A stretch of DNA of 64,000 bases, from contig NZ_JADEVZ010000015.1 of the NCBI RefSeq assembly GCF_015207875.1, positions 1 to 64,000 on the forward strand. Reading direction: 5' to 3'. The notes under the pieces were generated by a model. The model did not search any database and was not told where the DNA came from. It was given only the letters and a program-made list of their open reading frames with translations. Of the stretch, positions 46,145 through 54,062 are shown piece by piece (within the stretch, counting starts at the first letter, position 1; every line of letters starts with the position of its first letter). The DNA comes from Dolichospermum sp. LEGE 00240 (GTDB lineage: Bacteria > Cyanobacteriota > Cyanobacteriia > Cyanobacteriales > Nostocaceae). The position numbers and the translations under genes are program-made.

Positions 46145-46702
46145 ATGCCTATCCAGTTTCGGTTTCACCCAGAAAAAGCTGTAGAAGCCGCAGCTATACT
46201 TATGAAGCTGCATGGTAAGCCTATCAAATATTTAGGTTTGCTAAAAATGCTCTATATAGCTGATCGTATTGCATTAGAAAGAATAGAACAGCCAATTACA
46301 GGTGATCACTATGTATCAATGAAATATGGTCCTGTTCTTAGTGGTGTTTATGATCTAATTAAAGGTAAACCTATTGATGATGCTCTACCTCTGTGGTCTG
46401 AGTACATTTCTCCTGGTGATAAAAACTTTGTTTACTTAGTCAAAGATCCAGGAAATGATGAACTATGCGAAGAAGAAGAGGAGATTCTTCAAGAGGTATA
46501 TCAAAGCTTTGGACATCTTGATCCATTTCATGTTGCTGAATGGACTCATGATTTACCAGAGTGGAAAGATCCTCATGGTTCTGCTATTCCCATTTCAGTA
46601 GAAGATATTCTGAAAAATGTTGGTAAAAGTCAGGAAGAAATTGAGGAAATTAGACAAATAGCACTCAGGGAAGCATATTTAGATGAGGTGCTAAGTGTCT
46701 AG
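46145..46702 (+). CDS. Panacea-domain (SocA/DUF4065-like) antitoxin
   Basis: 185 residues from the ATG at 46145 (MPIQFRFHPEKAVEAAA); the longer frame starts in repeat-containing leader. LKMLYIADRIALERIEQPIT and GDHYVSMKYGPVLSGVYDLI are the signature of the Panacea domain, which serves as antitoxin for many unrelated toxins, and of SocA-type proteolytic adaptors. Its end overlaps the start of the next gene by 8 bp, as expected for a toxin-antitoxin operon. It opens the 46-55 kb accessory island. Confidence 0.85.
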   Translation: MPIQFRFHPEKAVEAAAILMKLHGKPIKYLGLLKMLYIADRIALERIEQPITGDHYVSMKYGPVLSGVYDLIKGKPIDDALPLWSEYISPGDKNFVYLVKDPGNDELCEEEEEILQEVYQSFGHLDPFHVAEWTHDLPEWKDPHGSAIPISVEDILKNVGKSQEEIEEIRQIALREAYLDEVLSV

Positions 46703-47086
46703 TATTTCTATTAACATAGGAGATGTATTTTTAATTGATACACCTCCTAATGGACAACATTTTTACGTCGCAATTGCAAAAACTTCTGGTAATAAATATT
46801 TATTTGTTAATTTAACAGACAAGAAAAATAACTCTGAAAGAGTTTGTGTTTTAGTACCAGACCGAGTTTACCAAGTTTTATTAAAAAGGAATCTATTATA
46901 GCTTACTATTTTGCTCGTGAAATGGATGCAAATGATCTTGCTATTTGTATAACTTCTGGTAGTCCTATACCCAAAGATTGTTTATCTGCTGATATTGTAT
47001 CACAAATTCAACAGGGAGGATTGATTTCTAAGAAGTTGAAGAATAAATATAAAACTGCATTGAAGAATTTCTTAGGAATTGGTTAA
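46695..47086 (+). pseudogene. toxin partner of the Panacea antitoxin, frameshifted
   Basis: The first frame (GTG start 46695, 68 codons: VSSISINIGDVFLIDTPPNG... to 46901) and the second frame (in use by about 46879, SFIKKESIIAYYFAREMDAN, to 47086) join into one protein of about 130 residues. The shift lies near 46860-46880, just before SFIKKES. The product looks like the small beta-rich partners often found beside Panacea genes. I do not recognise its activity. It is probably inactive unless the frame is corrected. Confidence 0.65.
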
Positions 47087-47164
47087 ATTAAACTTAGTAA
47101 TGGGAAAGGTTTACTTGAAAATCAAGAATAATTGGTAATTGATCAAAATGAGGTAAGGTGAATT

Positions 47165-47482
47165 ATGAGTAATACAAAATCTGTGCGTCGTCGTCAACCA
47201 GGGAGAATTTTTCCAGAATTTACAATACCACTGGAAGAATTACCTAGAAGAGAAGCAGAAAGAAATGCGCGTGGAGAAAAAGCGCATGTTGTTTTTAATC
47301 GAGTTCGTCCTGAATTAATAAATGATCATTACAATTGGTTTATGGTAATTGAACACCAATAGTGGTGATTATTTTATTGATGTTGATGACAGTATTACTG
47401 AAAAAAAGCGCGAAAAAAATATCCTACAGGTTGGTTAGTGACTTTTAGAATTAATGAAACTGGTGTTTGTGGCAGAATATGA
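47165..47482 (+). pseudogene. small cyanobacterial hypothetical gene with two frameshifts
   Basis: An open 65-codon frame (MSNTKSVRRRQPGRIFPEFT...) ends at 47362. The next frames continue SGDYFIDVDDSITEKK and then YPTGWLVTFRINETGVCGRI to a stop at 47480. Together they give about 105 residues resembling a common cyanobacterial protein that ends in RLNETG-CGRI. Two indels have occurred, so the gene is broken. Confidence 0.65.
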
Positions 47483-47549
47483 TATACTGGTAACGGCTAA
47501 TGATAATTAACCTGGAACTAGATTATTAATAACATAAGGAATAACTAAT

Positions 47550-48746
47550 ATGATTGCAAATAGTGAATTAATTTTAGGCGAAACTTTTACTTTTCTAGAT
47601 AATTTAGATACAAATCATGAATCAGCATCAGATGAAGAAATTAATGAAAAATATAAAAAGGGTGAAATTAGAATTGTTACGGAACAAGCTCGTTATCCGT
47701 TAGATAGTATACCGAAAATGCTTGAGAGTAAAAAATATATTCTTGATCCTGAATATCAACGTAGAAAAAGATGGGATAACGTTCGTAAATCTAGGTTGAT
47801 AGAATCATTCATTATGAATGTACCAATCCCACCTATCTTTTTATATGAAATAGAATATTCTCTCTATGAAGTAATGGATGGACAACAAAGATTAACTGCT
47901 ATTGATGATTTTTATCAAGGTAATTTTCAACTGGAAGGACTACAGTATTGGAGAGAACTAAATGGTAGAAAATATGAAACCTTACCAGAGCAAGTGAGAA
48001 GAGGTATAGATAGACGCTATTTATCATCTGTTGTTTTATTACAAGAAACAGCTAAAAGTCAAGAAGAAGCTGAAGAACTTAAACGAATAGTTTTTGAAAG
48101 ACTCAACAGTGGTGGAGAAAAGTTAACTCACCAAGAAACAAGAAATGCGTTACAAAATGGAAAATTTAACCAATTATGTATAAAACTTTCTCAAAATGAA
48201 TATTTCCGGAAAATGTGGAATTTCCCTTTAGAATGTGAAGGAGAAGAAAAATTACTAGAAAATGAATCTTATAAAAAGATGGAAGATGTAGAATTAGTCT
48301 TACGCTTCTTTGCTTATCGTCATATAGATAAATTAAAATCTACAGGAGTTGATAAATTTTTAGATGAATATTTAAAACAAGCAAATAGCTATTCTGATCA
48401 AACAATGAAAAACCTGGAAAGTCTATTTAATGAGACTATTGACATAATTTATCATATATTAGGAAATCAAGCTTTTATTCCACCAAAAGGAGAGCGGAAT
48501 AGAAAAATTCCTTTAAAAATAGTTTATGACTCAATGATGCAAGTGTTTGCTAAAAAAATTTCCTTCAAGAATCAATTACTAAAACATAAGAACGCGATAA
48601 AGAATGAGATGTATTCTGATGAAAAAATGTTACGTGTAGAAGAAGAAAATAATCGTTTTCTTTTTGAGGGTAGGTATGCTACCAAAAAAGCCTTGGAAAC
48701 AAGAATTGAATATTTTGATAACTTTCTACAAAAGTATATTAAATAA
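47550..48746 (+). CDS. DUF262-domain protein
   Basis: A 398-residue protein. The N-terminal DUF262 domain has DPEYQRRKRWDNVRKSRLIE at about 66-85 and VMDGQQRLTAIDDFY at 108-122; the DGQQRLT motif is the ParB/Srx-like nucleotide-binding and catalytic hallmark shared with GmrS/GmrSD restriction enzymes. The HNH domain of GmrSD is not visible; the C-terminal half is helical and Lys-rich. It is followed after 3-15 bp by a HEPN-type gene. DUF262 proteins are frequent in defence islands. I infer a two-gene defence or toxin-antitoxin module. Confidence 0.8.
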   Translation: MIANSELILGETFTFLDNLDTNHESASDEEINEKYKKGEIRIVTEQARYPLDSIPKMLESKKYILDPEYQRRKRWDNVRKSRLIESFIMNVPIPPIFLYEIEYSLYEVMDGQQRLTAIDDFYQGNFQLEGLQYWRELNGRKYETLPEQVRRGIDRRYLSSVVLLQETAKSQEEAEELKRIVFERLNSGGEKLTHQETRNALQNGKFNQLCIKLSQNEYFRKMWNFPLECEGEEKLLENESYKKMEDVELVLRFFAYRHIDKLKSTGVDKFLDEYLKQANSYSDQTMKNLESLFNETIDIIYHILGNQAFIPPKGERNRKIPLKIVYDSMMQVFAKKISFKNQLLKHKNAIKNEMYSDEKMLRVEEENNRFLFEGRYATKKALETRIEYFDNFLQKYIK

Positions 48747-48761
48747 ACTTTGGTAGAAATT

Positions 48762-49826
48762 ATGAATATAGAATCATTAGAAAACTTTAAAAGAGAACTC
48801 AATCAAATTAGAGAATATTTGAAACATATTCAATATGTAAATGATGTAGCTGCTTATCATATTCAAGATAATGATAATGAGCAAATCAAAAATTTACTTA
48901 ATACTCTAAATAGTCACTATAGGGGTTTTAGAACAGATAAGCGAATATTTGAATATAAAGCATCTATTATCTCACTATATGGACTGCTAGAAAAATATGT
49001 AGAAATATGGATTAAAGAGTATCTTGATTTTCTATCGACTGTCATACCTGAATATACACAAATACACGAAAAAATCAGAGACAATCATTTTGAACTTTCT
49101 TTAAAATTGATAAATACTATTACCAGTAGGGAAAGTGCCAAATATCAGCATCTTACAAAAGAGGAAGTGCTAAAGAAACTTAATGATTGTATAGTCAATC
49201 CTACCAAATATCAAATTAATACAGATGCTTTTGTTCTTTTGTCAGGTAATTTAAAACATAATAAAATTGTAGAGTTATTCAACAAGTTAAATTTGGATTT
49301 GAATGAGGAATTGTTAAAAAATGAAGAACTTAAAAATGAAATTGGTTTAAACCAAAATACTATTTCTAGAATAGAAAAGGATATTTTGTATAATAAAATA
49401 AATGACTTGGTTGAAAGAAGAAACCAAATTGCTCACGGTTCAGAAGAAGTAGATGATATCCTTAGCATATCTGAATTAGAACCTTATATTCAATTTTTAG
49501 AGAAATATTGTCAAGCTATTTTTCAGACATTATTTGAACAAGTTATTAAAGAAGAATCCAGACATACTTTTCAGAAAGTAGAAAATGTAATTAAAATTTT
49601 TGGCAATAAAGTATTGGCGTTTGAACTTGAAAATTATACGATAAAAGTTGGAGATATGTTAATTATCCAAGCAAAAGAAGGTAGGTTTTATAAAAAACCT
49701 ATTTTAACAATTCAATTAGATAATACCGAATATCCTGAACTTATAGTTACAGAAAAAACAAAGATTGCTGCAAGTGTAGATCATAAAATAAAAGATAATC
49801 ACACATTTTACATAGTGAAAAAATAA
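48762..49826 (+). CDS. HEPN-like nuclease (MAE_28990/MAE_18760-type) protein
   Basis: 354 residues from the ATG at 48762 (MNIESLENFKREL); the preceding TTG is less likely. It is helical throughout. RRNQIAHG at about 219-226 gives the R-N-x-x-x-H signature of HEPN ribonucleases, and KASIISLYGLLEKYVEIWIK near 66-85 is the matching first helix. The C-terminal 90 residues (VENVIKIFGNKVL...) look like a beta-rich accessory domain. It is translationally close to the DUF262 gene, a pairing seen in cyanobacteria. Ribonuclease activity is inferred from the motif. Confidence 0.75.
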   Translation: MNIESLENFKRELNQIREYLKHIQYVNDVAAYHIQDNDNEQIKNLLNTLNSHYRGFRTDKRIFEYKASIISLYGLLEKYVEIWIKEYLDFLSTVIPEYTQIHEKIRDNHFELSLKLINTITSRESAKYQHLTKEEVLKKLNDCIVNPTKYQINTDAFVLLSGNLKHNKIVELFNKLNLDLNEELLKNEELKNEIGLNQNTISRIEKDILYNKINDLVERRNQIAHGSEEVDDILSISELEPYIQFLEKYCQAIFQTLFEQVIKEESRHTFQKVENVIKIFGNKVLAFELENYTIKVGDMLIIQAKEGRFYKKPILTIQLDNTEYPELIVTEKTKIAASVDHKIKDNHTFYIVKK

Positions 49827-49830
49827 TGAA

Positions 49831-50260
49831 ATCGCTCTTAGTTAGACTATGGTGGAGATGTGCGATTGTGCGGAACTCAGTGCCAAAGGCGATAGCGAAG
49901 CGCTCCGCAGGAATCGCTCTTAGTTAGACTATGGTGGAGAGATGCAATTGTGTGGAACTCAGTACCAAAGGCGATCGCAAAGCACCCCGCAGGAATCGCT
50001 CTTAGTTAGATGATGGTGGAGATGTTCAATTGTGCGGAACTTAGTACCAAAGGCGATAGCGAAGCGCTCCGCAGGAATCGCTCTTAGTTAGACTATGGTG
50101 GAGAGATGCAATTGTGTGGAACTCAGTACCAAAGGCGATCGCAAAGCACCCCGCAGGAATCGCTCTTTGTTAGACTATGGTGGAGATGTGCGATTGTGTG
50201 GGGCGCAGTACCAAAGGCGATAGCGAAGCGCTCCGCAGGAATCGCAAAGCACCCCGCAGG
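49831..50260. repeat. 82-bp tandem repeat array, five units plus a partial sixth
   Basis: Units start at 49831, 49913, 49995, 50077 and 50159, exactly 82 bp apart. Each reads ATCGCTCTTAGTTAGACTAT...GGTGGAGA...GGAACTCAGT...CCAAAGGCGAT...CCGCAGGA. Units 1, 3 and 5 contain GCGATAGCGAAGCGCTCCGC; units 2 and 4 (identical to each other) contain GCGATCGCAAAGCACCCCGC, so the array is a 164-bp dimer pattern. Single copies lie at about 50951-51058 and 52681-52790. No coding frame is conserved. It fills the gap between the HEPN gene and the first retropepsin pair. Confidence 0.95.
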
Positions 50261-50277
50261 AATCTCAAATATTTGAT

Positions 50278-50315
50278 CAAGTATAATAAACTAATCACGA
50301 AAAAGGATTAACAAA
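50278..50315 (+). promoter_or_regulatory. promoter/leader of the first retropepsin pair
   Basis: ATCAAGTATAATAAACTAAT then CACGAAAAAGGA before the ATG. TATAAT at 50282-50287 is a good -10 box, and AAAAAGGA a ribosome-binding site. The same leader precedes the second pair (52009-52047). Confidence 0.6.
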
Positions 50316-50588
50316 ATGCAAGCTATTCTCCTCAGCAGCAAAGAAGTCGCAAAACGTGCCAAAGAATTATATAAAAATGGCATTCGTCAGCAAGTAGACA
50401 CCGAAGAAAACATCGGTAAAATGATAATTATTGATATAGAAACAGGTGAATATGCAATTGATAAAACAGGCATAGAATCAGCGCATTATTTACGCAATAA
50501 AAACCCATTAGCCAGACTATATGGACTTCGTATCGGCTACAAAGTTGCTGTTTCTTTCTGTGGTGACATGGAGCGTGATTATCAGTGA
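50316..50588 (+). CDS. small protein partner of retropepsin-like protease, copy 1
   Basis: A 90-residue protein (MQAILLSSKEVAKRAKELYK; MIIIDIETGEYAIDKTGIES; RIGYKVAVSFCGDMERDYQ). It has a helical N-terminus and a beta-rich middle, without membrane segments. Proteins like it are commonly encoded before clan AA aspartic proteases in cyanobacteria; a role as antitoxin, substrate or inhibitor is possible, none is shown. The last four bases overlap the GTG start of the protease-like gene. It is about 85% identical by eye to the copy at 52048. Confidence 0.7.
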   Translation: MQAILLSSKEVAKRAKELYKNGIRQQVDTEENIGKMIIIDIETGEYAIDKTGIESAHYLRNKNPLARLYGLRIGYKVAVSFCGDMERDYQ

Positions 50589-50950
50589 TAAATGGTATTA
50601 TCAAAAACGGGCGTGCAACTGTCAATGTTATATTTCGTTTGCCAAATAAACCAGATTTTACTATTGAATTTGTAATTGATACAGGATTTACAGGCGATCT
50701 TAGTTTACCATCAGCAGCGGTCACTTTAATAAATTTACCTTTTCTATATGAACTACCAGCAAATCTAGCTAATAATAGTTGGGTGGACATACCAGTACAT
50801 GAAGCTTTAATTATCTGGAATGGTGAGGAAAGAGTAGTTAATGTTTTAGCAACAGGAAAGCGGCCATTATTGGGAACTGGTTTACTTAATGGTTATGAAT
50901 TATCTATCCAATTCATAGAAAGTGGTTTAGTAACAATTCAAGAATTATAA
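50585..50950 (+). CDS. clan AA (retropepsin-like) aspartic protease, copy 1
   Basis: A 121-residue single-domain protein starting at a GTG that overlaps the partner's stop. EFVIDTGFTGDLSLP at 28-42 carries the D-T-G active-site triad (Asp32) and the following hydrophobic-hydrophobic-Pro; LLGTGLLNGYELSIQF near 98-113 is the second conserved element. A homodimer would form the active site, as in retroviral proteases and in the archaeal AF_0612-like family. Substrate unknown. Its tail runs directly into an 82-bp repeat unit. Confidence 0.8.
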   Translation: MINGIIKNGRATVNVIFRLPNKPDFTIEFVIDTGFTGDLSLPSAAVTLINLPFLYELPANLANNSWVDIPVHEALIIWNGEERVVNVLATGKRPLLGTGLLNGYELSIQFIESGLVTIQEL

Positions 50951-51058
50951 TCGCTCTTAGTTAGACAATGGTAGAAAATTGCGATTGTGCGGAACTTAGT
51001 ACCCAAGGCGATAGCGAAGCGCTCCGCAGGAATCGCAAAGCACCCCGCAGGAATCGCT
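50951..51058. repeat. single 82-bp repeat unit after retropepsin copy 1
   Basis: ATCGCTCTTAGTTAGACAAT...GCGATAGCGAAGCGCTCCGC followed by an extra CAAAGCACCCCGCAGGAATC half unit. It starts right at the stop codon of the protease-like gene. Confidence 0.85.
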
Positions 51059-51059
51059 T

Positions 51060-51476
51060 TTATTCCCTAGAAATATGATTTAACTCCCCAGGTAAAATCA
51101 CTGGAATTTCTGAACCTAAAAATCCAGACACATCACGAGTTACAATCACATCTACCATTGATTTCATAGCACAAGCATACTGCACAGCATCCTCAAAATC
51201 TTGAAAATTTAAAGCTACTGCTGTTTCTAAAATATTTTTATCAACTGTGCAAATATGTAAATCTGTGAGAATTTGAGAAATTGCATCTTGAGCAACTTTT
51301 ACACCTGCGGCTTTACGAATAATATAATAAATATTAGTAATTGTAGTAGCAGCAATAAACCCTATAATCTCACCTGCATCAATTTTTGCAAATAGCTTGA
51401 CTGCATCTTCTACAAAAGCTTCTCTTTCTAGTAAAAAATCTAAAACCACATTCGTATCAATAAAAACTCGCTTCAT
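51060..51476 (-). CDS. PIN-domain toxin (VapC-like)
   Basis: A 138-residue PIN-domain ribonuclease-like toxin. Acidic residues expected for metal binding: Asp7 in VFIDTNVVLDFLL, a Glu near 40, Asp in FEDAVQYACA (about 93-95) and Asp in IVTRDVSGF (about 113-115). PIN toxins cleave RNA, typically tRNA or rRNA. The start overlaps the antitoxin stop by 4 bp. It is inserted between the two retropepsin pairs on the opposite strand. Confidence 0.85.
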   Translation of the reverse strand: MKRVFIDTNVVLDFLLEREAFVEDAVKLFAKIDAGEIIGFIAATTITNIYYIIRKAAGVKVAQDAISQILTDLHICTVDKNILETAVALNFQDFEDAVQYACAMKSMVDVIVTRDVSGFLGSEIPVILPGELNHISRE

Positions 51477-51694
51477 TTGTATTTTTCAGTTAGATAAGTG
51501 ACATAATCTCTATTAATATTCTCATTATTTGAGCTATTTACACTCTTAGCAACACCACGCAGTCGAGATAAATTACCCTTCTTTGATGGTGATATAGTTT
51601 CTTGTTGTATTGATTCTAATACAGTTTGTACCAATTGCCAGCGATCGCTCATTGGTAACTGTAATACTTGTTTTTGCAATTCTTGTAATGTCAT
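51473..51694 (-). CDS. antitoxin for the PIN-domain toxin
   Basis: A 73-residue protein with the N-terminal helix MTLQELQKQVLQLPMSDRWQ, typical of short cyanobacterial antitoxins, and a flexible C-terminus that should wrap the toxin. Its last four bases overlap the toxin start. Assigned by position and pattern. Confidence 0.75.
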   Translation of the reverse strand: MTLQELQKQVLQLPMSDRWQLVQTVLESIQQETISPSKKGNLSRLRGVAKSVNSSNNENINRDYVTYLTEKYK

Positions 51695-51742
51695 GATAAG
51701 ATATCAAAAATTATTCATTTTAATTATATATCAATTTAACTG

Positions 51743-51994
51743 ATGGTGGAGATGTGGGATCACATATCATCTCGAAGATATCGCCTTTTGCAAAGAGTAA
51801 CTATGATCCCCGATAATCCATTATCTAGAGCCTTAAATCTGCAAGCAACACGCAAAAGCGGTAAAGATTATAGTCTTGTCCTCAATGATGTATATCGGAT
51901 ACAGTCAATTGATGTACCCACATCTGAAGCGATCGCTAATTTAAAGGAAAAATTACTTGTGTGTGGTTATGAACAGTGGCTTGAAGAAGAATAA
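51743..51994 (+). CDS. doubtful small ORF, remnant-like
   Basis: 83 codons; the first part is read from an 82-bp-repeat-like segment (GATGGTGGAGATGTG), so the true start, if any, is more likely the ATG at 51803 (MIPDNPLSRALNLQ). The C-terminal part (DVYRIQSIDVPTSEAIANLK) looks protein-like. Not recognised. It may be a remnant of an accessory gene. Confidence 0.3.
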   Translation: MVEMWDHISSRRYRLLQRVTMIPDNPLSRALNLQATRKSGKDYSLVLNDVYRIQSIDVPTSEAIANLKEKLLVCGYEQWLEEE

Positions 51995-52008
51995 ACTGTA
52001 CTACTAAT

Positions 52009-52047
52009 CAAGTATAATAAACTAATCACGAAAAAGGATGAAACAAA
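52009..52047 (+). promoter_or_regulatory. promoter/leader of the second retropepsin pair
   Basis: AATCAAGTATAATAAACTAA then TCACGAAAAAGGATG; TATAAT at 52013-52018. It is nearly identical to the leader at 50278-50315, so the duplicated unit includes its promoter. Confidence 0.6.
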
Positions 52048-52320
52048 ATGCAAGCCATTCTCCTCAGCAGCGAAGAAGTTGCCAAACGTGCCAAAGAATT
52101 ATATGAAAATGGCATTCGTCAACAAGTAGAAACAGCAGAAAACATCGGTAAAATGATAATTATTGATATAGAAACAGGTGAATACGCTATTGATAAAACA
52201 GGCATAGAATCAGCGCATTATTTACGGAATAAAAACAGATTTGCTCGACTTTTTGGTATTCGCATTGGTTACAAAGTGGCTGCATCATTTAGTGGAGAAA
52301 TGGAGCGTGATTATCCATGA
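52048..52320 (+). CDS. small protein partner of retropepsin-like protease, copy 2
   Basis: A 90-residue protein closely similar to the product at 50316 (MQAILLSSEEVAKRAKELYE). The central MIIIDIETGEYAIDKTGIES is identical; the differences cluster in the last third (NRFARLFGIRIGYKVAASFS). It overlaps the following ATG by 4 bp (ATGA). Confidence 0.7.
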   Translation: MQAILLSSEEVAKRAKELYENGIRQQVETAENIGKMIIIDIETGEYAIDKTGIESAHYLRNKNRFARLFGIRIGYKVAASFSGEMERDYP

Positions 52321-52682
52321 TAACTGGCATTATCAAAAATGGACGTGCAACTGTTAATGTCATATTTCGATTCCCAGAACAACCAGATTTTACAATTGAA
52401 TTTGTGATTGATACAGGTTTTACAGAATTTCTTTCCTTACCTCCCGCAGCCGTGAATCTTTTGGGATTCCCTTTTGTTTATGATATGTACGCAAATTTAG
52501 CAGATAATAGCCGTGTGCTTTTACCAGTACATCAGGCTACTATTATTTGGAATGGTGAGGAAAGAGCAGTTAATGTATTAGCTACAGGAAAGCTACCATT
52601 ATTAGGAACTGGTTTACTTGATGGTTATGAATTATCTATCCAATTTACAGAAGGTGGTTTAGTAACAATTCAAGAATTATAA
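52317..52682 (+). CDS. clan AA (retropepsin-like) aspartic protease, copy 2
   Basis: A 121-residue paralogue of the product at 50585 with the DTG site intact (EFVIDTGFTEFLSLP, Asp32) and LLGTGLLDGYELSIQF. It starts at an ATG overlapping the partner stop. Compared with copy 1 it differs most around residues 45-75 (NLLGFPFVYDMYANLADNSR), next to the likely substrate cleft. An 82-bp repeat unit follows directly. A decayed third copy is at 54778. Confidence 0.8.
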   Translation: MITGIIKNGRATVNVIFRFPEQPDFTIEFVIDTGFTEFLSLPPAAVNLLGFPFVYDMYANLADNSRVLLPVHQATIIWNGEERAVNVLATGKLPLLGTGLLDGYELSIQFTEGGLVTIQEL

Positions 52683-52790
52683 TCGCTCTTAGTTAGATGA
52701 TGGTGGAGATGTGCAATTGTGCGGAACTCAGTGTCAAAGGCGATAGCGAAGCGCTCCGCAGGAATCGCAAAGCACCCCGCAGGAATCGCT
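52681..52790. repeat. single 82-bp repeat unit after retropepsin copy 2
   Basis: ATCGCTCTTAGTTAGATGAT...GCGATAGCGAAGCGCTCCGC with the same extra CAAAGCACCCCGCAGGAATC tail as the unit at 50951. Confidence 0.85.
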
Positions 52791-52970
52791 CTTAGTTAAT
52801 GGTGGAAGAAGTGCGATCGCTCTTAGACATATTGCCAAGCATTTATCAGGAACACCACAAATGCAAAGACTATTAGTGTGAGTTAGTTATTTTTTGTTTC
52901 ACGCAGAGGCGTAGAGGCGTGAAGAGAATATGATAGAAATATATCCTAATGGTAAATGGAGGTATGTGGT

Positions 52971-53195
52971 ATGAGTCAGCCTAACTTCCAAGGTATGAGT
53001 ACAAAAGAATTACGTGCTTATGTTTTATCTCATCGAGATGACCAAGAGGCATTTTATATTTATGTTGATAAATTGAATGCTGAAGCAAATTGGGTGGAAA
53101 TGCCACCATCAGAATCGGTTGATGATTTGATGAATTTTCCTGAGTTTTTGCAGCGTCTTAGTAATGGTAAAAGATTAATTGAAAGTGAAGAATAA
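52971..53195 (+). CDS. DUF6887-like small protein
   Basis: 74 residues from the ATG at 52971 (MSQPNFQGMSTKELRAYVL). The stretch LRAYVLSHRDDQEAFYIYVD is the typical core of a small cyanobacterial protein family that I believe is DUF6887. Function unknown. It is followed after 5 bp by an antitoxin-like gene. Confidence 0.6.
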   Translation: MSQPNFQGMSTKELRAYVLSHRDDQEAFYIYVDKLNAEANWVEMPPSESVDDLMNFPEFLQRLSNGKRLIESEE

Positions 53196-53200
53196 CTATT

Positions 53201-53539
53201 ATGATTTTTACTGATGTGGTAGAAGCAATAAAAGGGTTTTCAATTGAAGAAAAGTTACAAATTCAATTGTTACTGCAGCAATATTTAAGAGAAGAACGCT
53301 GCGAGGAAATTTCTCAAAATTTGCAAAGTGCGAAGCGAGAAAAAGAAAATGGTGAACTCACATTTTCTGTCAATATTGATGAGTTAAAGGAACAAAATAT
53401 CAGCCGTCGTGAACTTATAAAGTTACCTATAGAGGAACGAAAAAGGATTTTAGCGTCACAATCTGATTTAATGTTAGAGCATTACCAGCAAGATAAAGAA
53501 TGGCAAGAATTACAGACAGGAGACTTAATTGATTACTAA
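53201..53539 (+). CDS. antitoxin-like protein (possible fusion of two antitoxin modules)
   Basis: A 112-residue protein. The first half (FSIEEKLQIQLLLQQYLREE; NGELTFSVNIDELKE) resembles one class of small antitoxin-like proteins. The second (SRRELIKLPIEERKRILASQ and EWQELQTGDLIDY) is the standard antitoxin found before PemK/MazF toxins in cyanobacteria. The truncated PemK frame overlaps its end, which fits the second half. Confidence 0.6.
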   Translation: MIFTDVVEAIKGFSIEEKLQIQLLLQQYLREERCEEISQNLQSAKREKENGELTFSVNIDELKEQNISRRELIKLPIEERKRILASQSDLMLEHYQQDKEWQELQTGDLIDY

Positions 53540-53648
53540 TTCTTCTAGTCCTAAACGGGGTGATATCTGGTTGACTAATTTTGATCCAACTGTGGGAGCA
53601 GAAATTAAAATGAAACAGGTGCTTGTGACAGAATATGATTTTAGGTAA
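53529..53648 (+). pseudogene. PemK/MazF toxin N-terminal remnant
   Basis: The frame from TTG at 53529 reads ...SPKRGDIWLTNFDPTVGAEI, the classic PemK/MazF start, then breaks into unrelated residues and stops after 39 codons (normal about 110). The toxin core is missing. Shortly after, at about 53686-53711, 23 bases match the Panacea gene at 46239 (coding LLKMLYIA), so another small gene fragment is present. Confidence 0.75.
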
Positions 53649-53720
53649 GTTTGGTGAAATTGGGGAGTTAATTTTTGAATAGGCTTGCTAAAAATGCTCT
53701 ATATAGCGATCGCACTAATT

Positions 53721-54062
53721 TTATTTTCTTAGCCAATTGATTAAAAGATTTTTAATGAGTATTAGTCTTTCTGGTGAGATATTTCCTAAACGTGCATTGA
53801 TTACAGATGATTCGACACTTGTTAATCGTCCAAGCCGAATTAAAGAAGCCACTTTAAGTCCGGTAGTAATATAGTCAGAATCTGAGGTATTAATAATTTC
53901 GTCAAATCCTACAGTAGCTTGATGGAGACAAGAAGAAATTAAAGCAAGTAATAAATCACGATGACGACCTGGTGCAATAGCAATAACTAAAGCTGGACGT
54001 AGTTTCCCTGATTTCAAGTCTGCTTGAGGAAAACGAATTAGAACAATATCCCCTGGTTTCAT
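53721..54062 (-). CDS. PemK/MazF-family toxin
   Basis: A 113-residue protein with the MazF/PemK fold pattern: KPGDIVLIRFPQADLKSGKL near 2-21, RPALVIAI near 22-29, and ITTGLKVASLIRLGRLTSVE near 65-84. Such toxins are ribosome-independent mRNA interferases. Its start overlaps the antitoxin stop by 4 bp. The frame is intact, unlike the PemK remnant 100 bp away. Confidence 0.85.
   Translation of the reverse strand: MKPGDIVLIRFPQADLKSGKLRPALVIAIAPGRHRDLLLALISSCLHQATVGFDEIINTSDSDYITTGLKVASLIRLGRLTSVESSVINARLGNISPERLILIKNLLINWLRK

Noticed and set aside
46865-46890. Programmed -1 frameshift at A AAA AGG in the Panacea partner gene
   Set aside because: The downstream frame already looks protein-like (SFIKK) before this site, so a plain indel slightly upstream explains the data better.
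49831-50260. CRISPR array
   Set aside because: Units are contiguous 82-bp repeats without unique spacers, and no cas genes are present.
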